64,000 nt of DNA from Teratosphaeria epicoccoides (taxonomy: Eukaryota > Ascomycota > Dothideomycetes > Mycosphaerellales > Teratosphaeriaceae). The notes below the pieces were generated by a model. That model saw nothing but the letters and a program-made list of their open reading frames with translations. It was not told the DNA's origin and ran no database searches. The stretch lies in assembly GCA_021401465.1 (NCBI GenBank), contig JADDMT010000145.1, forward strand, positions 1 to 64,000. Direction: 5' to 3'. This document shows positions 21,801 through 34,068 of the stretch, in pieces. The position numbers and the translations under genes are program-made. Each line of letters opens with the position of its first letter. Position 1 is the first letter of the stretch.

Positions 21801-24191
21801 ACGATCGAAGAGTATAGGACTTACATACATAAGGTACTTTAGAAACTCTAGGATTACTAGCTAAAGGTCAAGCCGCAGAAGAGCGAGTTTTATAAGCAGG
21901 AAGTACAATTCCTTAGCTACGTAGTAGCATAGAATAGAATCAAGATAGACACTAAGAAAGTCTAGGTCGTAAAAGAGTAGCCTACGCCGACTAATGTTAA
22001 GGAAGTATAGTCCTTCCTTGGATTCGCTAACTTCTATAGGAGATTTGTGGCAAACTATTCGAAGATTACGGCACTACTTACGACTCTTACGACGAAGGAT
22101 ACACTATTCGTATAGGACGACGCCTAACAGAATGCCTTCAAGGAACTTAAGCGACAATTTACAGATCAGCTAATCTTACTTGTGTTCGACCTAGATAAAC
22201 CTATCATAGTCGAAATAGATGCCTCCGACGTAGCACTTAGGGCATGCTTAAGTTAACTAGGACCGAGTAGACGACTACAGCTAGTCGCCTACTACTCGAG
22301 GAAATTGTCTAGACTAGAACTCCGTTATGACGTCCACGACAAAGAACTTCTAGCTATAGTAGACGCCTACAAGGCCTAGCGAGTCTACTTAGAAGGTTCT
22401 AAGTACTAGGTCACAGTCTACACAGACCATGAGAACTTGCAATACTTCATAACGACGAAAGAGTTAAACTGACGACAGGTTTAGTAGAGCGAGGAGCTCT
22501 CTAGTTTTAACTACAAGATCGTCTATCGTAAGGGGACTGATAACGCACGCGCCAATGCACTTAGCCGCCAGACAGACTACATGAAGGGTATGAAGCAGGA
22601 GAAACATGCTATTCTCTAGGAAAATAGCGATAGCACGCTAGGAGTCAACCGACTCGCGGCTACGACTGTCACATAGACTAGTAGATTTCAGGACGACCTG
22701 AAGAACGCGCTAATCTATGACCTAACTACACTCGCTGTCCGCGACGACATTAATAGACAGGAGGATTAGGAAGACGAAGACGGAATCCTTCTGTTTCAAG
22801 GATTAGTATATGTGCTAATGTCTTTACAATCGGAACTACTATGCCTCCGACATGACGTACCTCAGGTAGGACACCCGGGAGTGTCTAAAACGAAGCAAAT
22901 TCTCTAATAAGAATATTACTTCCCTAGGATGAGCAAGGTAATCGAGGACTACATCTGTTAATGTGTAACTTGCTAACGAAGTAAGCATGACTGTCACAAA
23001 CCGTATAGGCTACTACGACTACTTAAGGTACCTTAATAGCCATAGGAATCGCTCGCCATGGATTTTATCGTTAAACTACCTTAGTCGAGAGAACCCGCTA
23101 CTAATGAGTTCTTCGATGGGATCATAGTAGTAGTCGACTAATTCACTAAGTTTAGGAAGTTTATCCCTTACTACAAAGACTTTAAGACTAAAGATATCGC
23201 GTATGTCTTCATTAAATAGGTAGTAGCACTACATGGCATGCTATAGGACCTAGTAACGGATCGAGGATCTATGTTTACCTCTAACTTCTAGAGAGCCCTA
23301 ATAAGACAATTCTAGGTCAAACATCGACTAAGTACTTCCTTCTACCCTTAGACAGATAGACAGACAGAACGCCTAAATCAGACGTTAGAATAGTACCTTC
23401 GATCCTATGTGAATAGGGACTAGAATAACTAGGTAGAGTTATTGCTAATGGCATAGCTCGCGTATAATAGTACGCTAGCAGAGTCGATAGGACTCTCGCC
23501 ATTTCAGATGGCGTATGGATCAGCTATAGAAGACATTCCGGACGTCTTAGCTAGTAATCCGAACCTAGTAGCACTCGGACGAGTAGAACATCTACGCCGA
23601 CTACAAACAGAAGCATAACTCGACCTGCAGTTCTATTAGCAGAACATGGCATAGTACGCGAATCGTAAGAGAATTAAGAGACTAATTCTAAAGGAGGGGG
23701 ACAAGGTGTATCTCCTCTGCTGTCACATCAAATCGGATAAGCCGAGTAAAAAACTAGACGCTGTAAAACTAGGACTATTCAGGATTAAGGCTAAGAAGGG
23801 ACCAGTTAATTTTGAGTTATAGCTACCTAAGTACATAAGAATATACCCGGTGTTCTATGTCTCTCTGCTAGAACAAGTAGCGCTAGACGCTACACTGCAA
23901 TCAGAACGCTTACTACTCGACCCTGAAGTAGAAGAACCGGAGTACACTATCAAGAGGATTATCGACACTCGCTAGCAGGACAGACAGCGAGAGCACTTAG
24001 TAAAATGGGAAGGATATAGGAGTACCGAGAACACCTAGGAACCCCTAGAACATCTGCGAAACTGTTAGCAAAAGATACGAAGTTTCGAGAAAGGAACGAA
24101 CCTAGGAAGAAGATCCTAGGCCACGACTAGACTCCTGCGGGACGCTGTCGACCGGCTCGGCTATCACGCTATCCAGGAAACCCTAATATGA
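18835..24191 (+). pseudogene. Gag and Pol of B1, in two frames
   Basis: ATG 18835 opens gag (MSSSSLTISSSSSD), which includes FKIGSPTEFTGQRSQVEMF (capsid), a CCHC knuckle (CYNYRKKGHFSREC at 19768; second Cys mutated to Tyr) and an acidic linker with five Glu near 20071. Gag stays in frame 0 to at least 20460. The protease (ALIDSGCTRIF, about 20730) and everything after it lie two bases off: reverse transcriptase (YLDDILVYS, 21771), RNase H, integrase (MDFIVKLP at 23058, DRGSMFTSNF, SFYP.TDRQTERLNQTLE) and chromodomain (REHLVKWEGYRSTENT, 23988). Stop TGA at 24189. The span is 5357 nt, as in B3. Dozens of TAG codons make it inactive. Confidence 0.92.
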
Positions 24192-24734
24192 GGCGTTAGC
24201 GAAACCCTCTATTACGCTCTATGTCGTAGGACTAAGAGCGAGACCCGCGGAAGGATCTAGGTCAAGGAGAAACCTAGCCTGCGAGAGAGCTTGTTCCTCG
24301 GCCTCATCCTCCCTAATCTCACGCTCCTCGAGAGCGCGACCATCCTCGACCTCCTAGTCGACTACGTCTAACTGTTTTCGAAGACGCATCTCCTTTGCAT
24401 GCGCCTCTATTATCTTCTGCGAAGCCTCGGCTAGGACCGCCTTCGCACGATCGAGATTAGCAATTAGTCTTTTCTACTAATTGCCTAACTTCTTCTATTC
24501 GACCTCTGTCACCTTCGCGTCGCAACTCCGACAGTTGCTAAAGTGACATTGCGAACATTTCCCTAAGGAAAGGTGTACCTGACAACCGAGTTTTAACTCT
24601 TGACACTAAGTGTAGGACTTCATGCTGTCCTAGCCTAGACGATAGATTCGATTCGCGCGGCGTTTACGTTTCTGCGTTAAAGGGGCGTTAGTGTCTAGAA
24701 TGACACAAGGCAGTAATGTAGAAAGAGAAGACAT
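24183..24734 (-). pseudogene. Antisense accessory gene of B1 (183 codons)
   Basis: The minus-strand frame starts at ATG 24734 (MSSLS.LLPCVILD) and ends with a TAG at 24183-24185, overlapping the pol stop tail to tail. Content in order: a basic stretch (QKRKRRANRIYRL), a Cys-rich part (CQELKLGCQVHLSLGKCSQC, then HFSNCRSCD), a long charged helix (KRLIANLDRAKAVLAEASQK, then IIEAHAKEMRLRKQLDVVD) and an acidic segment. Only TAG interrupts it. The length is identical (552 nt) in B3 and B5. The start lies about 80 bp from the LTR, so its promoter would be in the LTR, read backwards. No family recognised; zinc binding and dimerisation are inferences. Confidence 0.65.
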
Positions 24735-24813
24735 TACAGCATAAAAAAAGTGACAAGAGAAACCCCGTACTAATAAGGTAGCTTAGGGACGAGCTAGGCT
24801 AAGAGGTAGATAG

Positions 24814-25302
24814 TATCATAAGTGTCAGGAGTACTATCCAGAGTACTATAGGATACAGGATCATGAGGGTCCTAAGTGCTATAAGTTATAGTATAGTCAT
24901 AGGAGTACTATGAGTCATAGGCATAGTCATAGGAGAAAGGATCTGTCACGTAAGGACAGATCCCCGGATCTGTAGGGTTAGTCTACAGATCTATAGGCCT
25001 ATAAGGAAGAAGGGATCTGTCATAGGATAATAGACCCTTAGATCTATAGGGTTAGTCTATAGATCTGTAGACATAGATCTGTCGGGTCTGTCGACAGATC
25101 TAACAGAGCTGCTCTGTCTCTCTAGTATATAGGGATAGCTTTAGGACAGGCAGTTAGGAGCTTTGTGCTTAATCTTAATTCAATCCTCTCTTGCTTAGAG
25201 GAGAGTCAGTTACAAGGTTAACTGCTATTGTCGATATTCTTTACAGCTCTGTAAGTCTAACACCTGATCCCCTTCCTGCTATTAGCACCTACCCTTATGA
25301 CA
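24814..25302 (+). repeat. 3' LTR of B1
   Basis: 489 bp, same length as the 5' copy, starting TATCATAAG (RIP form of TGTCATAAG) and ending TTATGACA. The two LTRs differ by transitions of the RIP type. Confidence 0.93.
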
Positions 25303-28300
25303 AACTAGGAGGCAGTCGTAACGCATGCAACCTGAAGCCGGTTAAGGGAGATACCTTAAAGGAGGCTCGAACTTTCTTGCAGGCATGTAAGGCAGTTTCT
25401 ATGCTTAACCTACGCGGATATTCTACAGAGGGCAAACGAGTTACCTTTAGTGTAATGTAGCTTGAAGAGGATAAAGAACCTTGCAATAATTAGCATAAGT
25501 AGTATGACATTATGCGGGTCTATAACAGAACATATACGTAGGCAGACTTTTACTAGTTCTGTGTTAACTAGGTTAAGGATCTAGGGAACGTGCCCTTACT
25601 ATGTCTGTCGAGTATAAGAAGGCTAAGTAGGGGAAGGGGCAAATAACCTCTAGCTTTGCTACCTACCTCGCTACGCTTAAGGGACAGATGCTACCCTATA
25701 CTAAGACGTAACGCATGCGGCACCTACTCGTCAAACTTGATAACAATCTTCAGAACATAATCATGACTTTTCATGAACTTCTGACAACTTGGCAAGACCT
25801 TATGTCCCTTGCGACATGTATAGAGATTACCTTAAAGCGAAATAGAAAATCGGGCGGCAAGGATAATAAGCGTCTAAGCCCTAAGGACCTACTAAAGGGC
25901 CGCTATTATAAGCGCCCTAAGGGTTACGTCTAACGTAGTAGTTCGTTCTAGAGGAGCAAGCCCTCTAAGCCTAAAGATAGTAGCGAGAAGCCTCCGAGTA
26001 GCTGCTACATCTGTAGAGCGAGGGACTACTAGGCGGCTCGCTATCCTAAACGAAGTAATAGGAAAAAGGTAAGCAAGGTGTCTAAAACCTCCCTAGAGGG
26101 GAGGCGAAAGAAGGACAAGCCTAAGACAACCGAATAGCTACTACGGGTATCTAAGCTGTCTGTTACTAATAGTATAGACTTGTAGCCTGCCTAGCGCCTA
26201 TCTAGTATAGTCCGAGTTAATAGCTTGCTTAAGCTAGTAGACTATATGTTAGACGACCTTGCGGAGGTTAACGTGATACCCTAGCGGGTAATTATACAGC
26301 TTGGTTTAAAGCCGATCCTAGGAGCCCTACTGCCTACTATGAAGTCCTTTTAGGGCGAAGGCGTAGTAGCTCGAGGTGCGTACAACATACGCCTCTAACT
26401 CGCGGACTCCTTAGGAGAAGTGCGCGAGACTAACGAAGTCTTCTACGCTAAAGACGTTCCTAATAAGGAGCTCCTACTCGGCCGCCCTTAGCGCTACAAG
26501 CAGGGAGTCGTTAATAATAGAGCTACTAACAATTAGTTCTATAGCTCTATAGGCAAAGTTCCTGTAGTAAGGATACGTGACATACATAGCTTCTACAAGG
26601 ACATGAAGAAGGTCTAATGTATGTATGTAGTCCGCATACAGAACGTCAAGGAAGACGTTACCCTTCTGCCTAAGTTAGAGGAATACGCCGATATTTTCGA
26701 CGTAGAGGCTATAGCCTATGCCTAGGCCCTAGACGCAGAACATGCGATTAACCTTAAGGAGGGTTATAATCCTCTACATTAACCTCTATACCCTATGTCA
26801 GAATTGTAGCTCGAAACACTTCGAGACTATCTCTACAAGGCGCAAAGAAACGCGTGGATCCGACGAAGCGACAGCGAGGCTAGAGCGCTAGTTATGTTCG
26901 TCCTAAAGAAGGATAACACACTCTGCCTATACGTTAACTATAGGGGCCTTAACGCGGTAACTTAGAAGAACCGCTACCCCCTACTACTTATTAGCAAGAC
27001 GCTTGACCGCCTTAGTCGCGCTGCTATCTTCTTGTCTATCGACTTAAAGGACGCCTACTACTAGATACTAATCCGAAGGGGCGACAAGTAGAAGACTACG
27101 TTCCGAACGTAGTATAGATACTTCGAGTATATAGTAATGCTATTTAGCTTAACTAAAGCACTAGCGACGTTCTAAGCGTATATTAACCGGGCCCTGGCTA
27201 GCCTCGTTGACACCTGCTACATAGTATATTTAGACAATATACTAGTCTACTCCGACTTAAAGGAGGAGCATATTTGGCATCGAAGGATAGTACTCGAATA
27301 GCTCCGCAAGTTCACTCTATATGCGAACCTAAAGAAGTACTCATTCCTGACAGATAGGATTAAGTTTCTTAGATACATCGTCTCTATAGAAGGAGTCATC
27401 ATAGATGACTAAAGGGTGTCCGTAATCATGGAGTAGCTATAGCTAACTACCCTCTAAGAAGTATAGGTGTTCCTAGGATTCACTAAATTCTATCGCAGAT
27501 TCATACGATCCTACTCGAAGGTCGTGGCTCCCCTTACGGCCCTTGCAAAGGGCGCGATTTAAGGAAAAGAGCTAGGGATAGTGCCTTAGGAGGAGGCTTA
27601 GAGCAAAGCTTTCTCTAAACTTAAAGCAGCCTTTTAAACTACGCCTATACTTTAGTACTTTGACCTCGCTACAAAGATCCGAATAGAGACCGATGCTTTA
27701 AAATTCGTAATAGCCGTAATTATATCGCAGCTCTAGTCGCACGAAGGTAGTACGTAATAGTACCTAATTGCCTTCTAGTCGCGGAAGATGTAGGGCGCTA
27801 AACTTAACTACAAGACTTACGACTAAGAGCTTTTAGCTATTATTAACAGCTTTAAGGAGTACTAACACTACCTTAAAGGCGTAGCGTACCCTATTAAGGT
27901 ACTTACTAACTATAACAACCTTCGCGGCTTTATAGGCATGAAGCAGCTAAGTAGTCGGCAAGCAAGGTAGGCGACTTTCCTCGCTAGCTTTAACTTCGTT
28001 TTCTAGCATCGTTCTAGAAAGACGAATCTAGCTAATAGTCCTTTGTAACAACTAGACTACGATACTAGGGAGCAGGGTAACTAACAGCTTCTCCCTACAC
28101 TGCAAACAAAGCTTGTAGTTTAGGGTAGTAATCTGTTATTAGCTCCTCTTATAGGTCGACTATAGTCTAATAGGGCCTCATAGCCTCCGCTAGCGACGAA
28201 CCCTCCTACCTAGCAGTTATAGCGACTATGTCTAGCTCGATCTATGCGGTAGTTAACTAGCTTACATGTAGTAAGCATGCGATGTCTAAAGAACCCTTTA

Positions 28301-29943
28301 AAGAAGTCTCGAGACTTATTTAGCAGTTGTAAGAGCGAGAACCGGAGTTAATTAATAAGGGTGTAGCCCTCTAGGACACTACAGGCGGTCCGAAGTACTA
28401 GACTAAGTCAGGCGACTTGTAGTACTTTAATAATAGACTCTATGTACCCGCTAACTACGTACTCTGTTCGCAGCTCCTCCGTATTCATCATGACAATAAA
28501 CTTATAGGCCATTTTAGCGTAGAGAAGACAAACGCGCTTCTTAGACGTAAATACTAGTAGCTAACGGTAGAACAGGATGTCTCTAACTATGTCAAATCCT
28601 GCTAGACATGCTAAATTAGCAAATCTCGGCACTATCGCCCCTATAGTAATGCTTAGGCGCTCCTACTACTAGAGAGACTATAGCAAGACTTGACTATAGA
28701 TTTTATTACTAATTTACTGCTAGTAAGGTAGAGAGGCGATATAGTTAATACTATCCTTGTAGTAGTCGACTAATACTTAAAGATAAATGTCTTTATCCTA
28801 TGTACGAAAAAGTACACAAGTAGGGAGCTTGCGCAACTACTTTGCGACGAAGTTATACGACGCTTTAGTGTCCCCTAAAGTATCCTATTAGATCGAGGTT
28901 CTGTCTTTACTAGTAAATACTAGCAAGAATTTGTGTTTAAGGCGCGTGTTAAGTACTACCTAAGTATAGCATTCTATCTACAGACTAATAGTCAGACTAA
29001 ATGTATAAACTAGACTCTTAAGTAGTACCTTCGGTGCTAATACGCTAAGAACTAGGATGCCTAGGCTAATATAATTCCTATGGCAGAATTTGCAGTTAAT
29101 AATAGCATGCATGCTACTATACGCATGTCGCCATTTCAGATTCTTTATGGCTTTAATCCAGAAATACACCTAGAACCGCCTTAGGACGAGTCTTCTAAGG
29201 AGAGGGTGCTAGCCGCCGCAGAATTAGCGCGGCGTATACGCGAGGTACATTCGGTGCTAATAGAACACTAGAAAAAGGCCTTAGAATCCTAGATTAAACA
29301 TAATAACGCCTATGCTAAACTAATGTAGTACGTAGTTAGTACAAAGGTGTTACTATTAACGAAGAATCTTAAGCTAAAACTTCCAAGTAAGAAGATAACG
29401 CCAAGGTTCGTCGGACCCTTCTAGATACGCAACGTAATAGGCTTGCAGGCATACTAGCTATCGTTGCTATCGTCATATTATGTGCATAACATCTTCTACG
29501 TATCTCTACTCGAACTATAGGTATAGCGTAAGGGCGAAGAGCCTACGGACCTAATGCTAGTAGCAGAAGAGAACGAAGAGTAGGAAGTCAAGGGTATTAA
29601 GGACAGTATGCGGCATAAAGGCGTAACGTACTATCTAGTGAAGTAGAGAGGATACCTACCTAAGTACACATAATAGGTTCTAGCCGAGGACTACAAGAAC
29701 GCTCTAGAAGCTATTCGTGAATTCGAAGAGTAGAGGAGGCGTAAGTAGGGCTTAAGAAGGTCGATTTGTAGGAAGATAAGAGTTTCGGAGCAGAATTCTT
29801 AACACATGTATATAGCGCATAACACGGGAAGTAATAACAAGAAGCAAACGCCCTACTCATACATTATTAATACCTAAAGGCACACCTAGAAAAAAACCTA
29901 AGGAGAACAAGACACATACTTAGATTAGCTTCGTAGCTAATGC

Positions 29944-31441
29944 TTAGCGACTACTAGTCGAGGGCTTCCTGACTAAACCCAAAGTAGAAGAGTCTTTCTT
30001 GTTAAGGTCCGCTAGGGACTACCTACCTACACGGGGTCTACTAAACACCCCGAAGCGACTATAAGTAACAGGAGTAGTAACGCCACGAAGAGAGGCCGGC
30101 ATCTTCTTCTTTAGTAGGTTGCAAGGGAGCTCGTCTTTAGAGCCTATAGTAGCTAGAGAGCTAGCGACATCCTTACTACGCCTAGTTGCGACAACTACCT
30201 CATCCTTAGCATTAGAAGGCGAAGAGACTTAGGCGCGCTTGCGGCTGTTGCGCTCAGCCCTCGAGATTATCTTGCGCTTCTTGACACGAGTGTTGACTAC
30301 ATTATTAGACTTAGTGTCTCCCTTAGGCGCAACTAGTGTAGCAACACTATAGCGCGAAGGGATCACGTTAGGACCGAAGGTATCCTAGACGTCGTCATCC
30401 TCCTTATCCTTAAAGATCTAGCCTAGAGGCTTGTGCCTTAGTGTCTTAGCGGACGTAGTGCGGATTACAAGTAGGGAAGGTTCGGCTTCCTTATTGCTAA
30501 CCTTAATTTTGGCCCTAGCCTTCTTCTTCTTCTTAGATAGTAGCGTCGAGGCGGCGTAAGCGGCGGCGCTACAATGTGTTAGCTGTACGCACGCAACAGG
30601 ATTTAAGTAAGTAACTTACAGCTTAGTCCTTAGGACCGGCTTAGAGGCAGGCTGCCTCTCGGTATGGCGCTAGGGCGTGGCCTTAGTAGCGGGAACAGTG
30701 AATTGCTTGATAACCTTCTTGCAGATTATCTGCGTCTTAAAGTCATTGTTAATAGAGGCAAGGGCCCCGAGTTGCTAACGCTAGCGGCTAGTCGGATATT
30801 TCTTGACGCTAACGTTAGCCTAGCAGAGAAAGTCAGCATTTATACTTAGAGGGTACCCGCACTATATGCGTACTATAGCGAAGGTCTTAACCCCTATAGT
30901 TAGTACCTTTAAGATCTTCTAGACTAAGTCTGCAATTAGACCTAGACAAACGTTTTCGCCTGTTAGCAGAGAGTCGAAGCGAATACTGCTATAAGAACGG
31001 TTAGCAGTTACGGTAAAGCACAAGAGGGCGCTAAGCAGGTAGGCGAGTGCCTCGCGGTACTTAGCCTGTAGCCTGTTTATAGTCAGAGTACCTTTAGTAA
31101 CCCCCTTGTCACGCATACTCTAGAAGTTATCGATGTTACGGCAGAGCTAGTTATACTTACTATACACCTCTTTAGGGAGGTCTTAGCATTTTTGATGCTT
31201 GCTATTACAGTTAACACAATTATAGTAGGATACTATACTCATTAAATCCGCTAACGTAGATCTTAGCTACGCTTTAGTTAGTATAAGCCACGTATACCTC
31301 GCGGGTAGGGGACGCCTTACTAACACGTAGAGGAGAGATGTATGCAGCTTAGCTGCTAAGGTTGTCAAGGCAGCGTCGACACGAGCGACAGTCGCGGGCA
31401 GAGCGAGTAGCGTCAAACTTAGTCTGTAGCATATAAGCTAT
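29944..31441 (-). pseudogene. Antisense accessory gene of A2
   Basis: It corresponds to the 498-codon gene of A3 (38240-39736) and is similar throughout. The start codon is mutated (ATG to ATA at 31441), and the length is one base off 1497, so there is also a small indel. The Lys/Arg-rich C-terminal part and the stop are kept. It converges on the end of Gag-Pol (29802), 141 bp away. Confidence 0.75.
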
Positions 31442-32240
31442 TATTACTAGGATAAGTCGATTAATCTTGATTAATTAATTGAAGAAGAAGGAGCTCCGGT
31501 TTAGACCCGCAGACATAGCAAGGCGCAAGCTAAGCGAAATAGAAGCGGAGGTCGATGTTAGTGTTTTAGAACAGGAAGTTTAGGAAAGCAGCAAGGTTTT
31601 TATACCCTTTGACAGCCCCCCCTGTTGCCTACCGCAACTGTTAGACTAGTGACTCAAACTACATACGTAGAGTACCTACCTTTAGTTAACTTATAAGGGG
31701 ACCGAATAATGCAAGAACAGATAACGCGGCTATTACGCATGTGCGCTAACTATACTCATGCTAGTATACTAGCATGAAAATATGGCGAGACTCGCGCTAG
31801 GAGCGCGCTCCTGCTGTTTCGAGTAGTACGCGTAAAGTGTCCGCGTATATTCCTACTACCCTAAGGTTCTACGACACGTTCTTCATAGTCACGACTAAAT
31901 AGGGACGGCCAAGCTACTTAGTAAGGCTAGCGCGCATGCTTGCCCTACTATTTCAAAGATTAACTAAAGTACGTACTTATAGTTTCCTAATATCTTGATC
32001 TGCATGTAAAGCGAAGGTATTACAAAGCCGCCTAACATGTAACGGATTAAAACCCGCCTGAGTTAGTAGCCTCTACCCTGCACTCGCTACGAAGGTGTTA
32101 AGGTATACGCATAACACATGTTATGTAGGCTATCTACCTATTTACTCTTGCGTAGTATAAGCGTGCTATATCCTATACCCTATATGTTCCGCGTGCATTA
32201 CTTAGTAAGGCTAGGGACATCCTTATAGGAGGAGGGGCAG
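31442..32240 (-). promoter_or_regulatory. Promoter region of the A2 antisense gene and polypurine tract
   Basis: The same 0.8-kb non-coding region as in A1 and A3: CT-rich leader, TATAAAAA (minus strand, near 31600), then the polypurine tract at the LTR border. Confidence 0.6.
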
Positions 32241-32600
32241 TGATACGGTTAATACTAGCGGGCTATTAGAGCCGCATAGGTTCCGATGCCTGCCCTTAGC
32301 ATGTAGTGACCCTGCTACACATAGTAAGGGGGTCCTTCGTACATACGTTAGCTCGTATGTCGTCTAAGTAGGATCAATAGTTGACGTAGGATGCCCCTAC
32401 ATCGCTAACCCTACGATACCCCTACGGGGATAGGCTCGGACATGCTTTCCCTAATTAAGGGGCGTCAGGGGTTATAAGCACCCTTAGCGCTACCTCTGCA
32501 ATAAGCAGAAAGCAGCGCTGTCTTATACCTATTAAAAGGTCGGATTACTCTGTCACACTACGAGATATTTTCATATCATATAGCATATATATCTATATCA
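32241..32600 (+). repeat. 3' LTR of A2
   Basis: 360 bp, TGATACGG..TATATCA, next to the polypurine tract. Confidence 0.93.
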
Positions 32601-32605
32601 TATGA

Positions 32606-33015
32606 TTAGTAAGCCTCGTTTAGACAGTATACCTCGCAAGGAGCTATATCTTTATAGTAATCTAGCATATAGTAATAGTTACGGCTTAATGGCGCTATTT
32701 AAGCATTCTTAGGGTTAGCGAGCACTAGCATCTCGCCATTACGAGTTTAACAAGAAGATGTCAGGCTTCTAGATTAGTGTTAAGTACTCCTTTAGTAACG
32801 TCTTCAACTAAAGCACATATACTACATTCGCAAAGCCGCTAAGATCTAGCTAACAAGTAGTAGGCGCTTTCTACTTAGTTGTAGCGTTAATTGTTAACTG
32901 CCTTACCTGCATCCATAGTAGTAACAAAATCTCAGAAAAGTATAGACTATTACTACCTACATTAGAAGAGTATCTAGACCTTATACTAGCTAATGTATTA
33001 GGCGTAGCATAGTAA
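32606..33015 (+). pseudogene. PIF/Harbinger-like transposase, C-terminal part
   Basis: Continues the frame left at 17409: GDPAYSN-like ELYLYSNLAYSNSYG (second catalytic Asp region; the Asp is mutated to Asn), then HYEFNKKMSGF, SVKYSFSNVFN (family: R..VE.SFG.V, catalytic Glu position now Lys), TYTTFAKPLRSS, QVVGAFYLVVALIVNCLTCI and LPTLEEYLDL. It ends at tandem TAG-TAA (33010-33015). The order fits DDE_Tnp_4 proteins. The loss of Asp and Glu by G-to-A changes agrees with RIP. Confidence 0.8.
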
Positions 33016-33405
33016 CTTTGCCTGCATTTTACTAAGAAACCTGCTACGCATGCCTGCTAAGACTAGCCGCACTAAATATTAATGCTCTACGACTATAGAA
33101 ACATAGTCCCTAGAAGCTCTATACAATTTCTTCAATTTTCCTGTCTAGAAATCGCATTCCTAGGCATTCCTAGGATTCTAGGTTAACATATGTTTTTTAC
33201 TAATAATGCGCAGCCTACTTTTCTATGCTTATCCTAAGCGCTAGGAAGCCCTAGGAACATGACACTACTCCGTAGCTATGAAGTTACTAAGCAGGCCATT
33301 AAACGGCTACTACGCTACTATAATACCCTGTACTATCTACATTAACTAATTAATCTTGTCAGACATACACTACTTATTAGTAGTAACCTCGTTCTTAATA
33401 CTAGC

Positions 33406-34062
33406 TTAGATATCCTCCCTTATAAGAGGCGCTAGCGCTGCTACTTGCTACTCTCGTAATGTAGCTCGTGTATCCTTCAGATAGCCGCGTAGCTCTTCAG
33501 ACGTGTTAATAAACAAGCGATTAGCTACTCGTGCATCTTTAGCAGACCTCTAACTTATAGCGCTTAATGCCCTTGCAGAACGCCACGAGCTAGCACTTTA
33601 GCGAGTTAGAGTCTCGTTTATAACGCTGTCATTATTACTCTCGTGCTTAGAGGCATCAGGCTCTAAGGCGTTGTAATCTGACATAGTCTCGCTTACTAGC
33701 ATAGCGTCTTAGCTGCTAACATCGCTATAGACTACTACTATAGTACCTCTGCGCTTCTTTAACTGCCGCCTTACTATATTAAGCTAGTCTTTAATTACCA
33801 TACACTTCTGTCTAGCTACTTCCTTACGCGCTACATTCGTAGTAGTAACGTCCGCCTTATACTGCTTCTCGAAGTCGTACTACCTCTTGCGGACGTTGTA
33901 ATAATCACCTTCCTTCTTACGACTAGTTAATGTGGCACCTAGACCTTCTAACTACATAGCAAACTGCTTCGCTTTATCTAGTAATGCTTTGTTTAGGCTC
34001 TTATGCTTCTTACTAGTATCTCTTTTAAACCGCTTAGTTACCTCCTTCTAGTAACTATTCTC
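33406..34062 (-). pseudogene. Myb/SANT-like accessory gene of the Harbinger element
   Basis: A minus-strand frame of 219 codons, broken by only a few TAG/TAA, ends at TAA 33406-33408 and enters from the A4 junction. It contains KEVTKRF, then KSLNKALLDKAKQFAM, KEGDYYNVRKR.YDFEKQYK and IVRRQLKKRRG, and ends GYLKDTRATLRE.QVAALAP. PIF/Harbinger elements typically encode a second, Myb/SANT-type DNA-binding protein; the position, the charge and the Trp-rich pattern (several TAG at likely Trp sites) fit that. It converges on the transposase. Its start lies beyond the A4 insertion. Confidence 0.6.
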
Positions 34063-34068
34063 GCCATA

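Larger units (their letters stand above)
18287..25302 (+). mobile_element. Ty3/gypsy family B, copy B1 (complete, inside A2 gag)
   Basis: 7016 bp with a perfect 5-bp target duplication AACTA (18282-18286 and 25303-25307). The LTRs are 489 bp each. Gag-pol is on +, the antisense gene on -. The purine tract before the 3' LTR is AAGAGGTAGATAG (AAGAGGGGGATAG in B5). Confidence 0.96.
17819..29802 (+). pseudogene. Gag-Pol of A2 (interrupted by B1 at 18287-25302)
   Basis: ATG at 17819 (MSRVLRTRN), stop TAA at 29800-29802; about 4963 nt once B1 is left out. The order matches A3: gag with a capsid-like part (GDTLKEARTFLQACKAVSML after 25320), a CCHC-type knuckle (CYICRARDY), protease-like region, reverse transcriptase (YLDNILVYS near 27220, mutated from YLDD), RNase H, integrase and a chromodomain near 29630. 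TAG stops are very frequent. B1 entered the early gag. Confidence 0.92.
17410..32600 (+). mobile_element. Ty3/gypsy family A, copy A2 (complete, split by B1)
   Basis: A full-length element with two 360-bp LTRs (17410-17769 and 32241-32600). Target duplication: TATAA (17405-17409) and TATGA (32601-32605), differing by one RIP-type change. Without B1 and its duplication it is 8170 bp, against 8169 for A3. Gag-Pol runs on +, the antisense accessory gene on -. The polypurine tract (AGGAGGAGGGGCAG) ends at 32240. The host sequence is the transposase gene, which is restored in frame when A2 is removed. Confidence 0.95.

Noticed and set aside
33016..33405. Continuation of the transposase past 33015
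   Set aside because: Some protein-like words appear (for example LRSYEVTKQAIKRLLRYYN), but in no consistent frame with the transposase; it is probably the spacer between two convergent genes.
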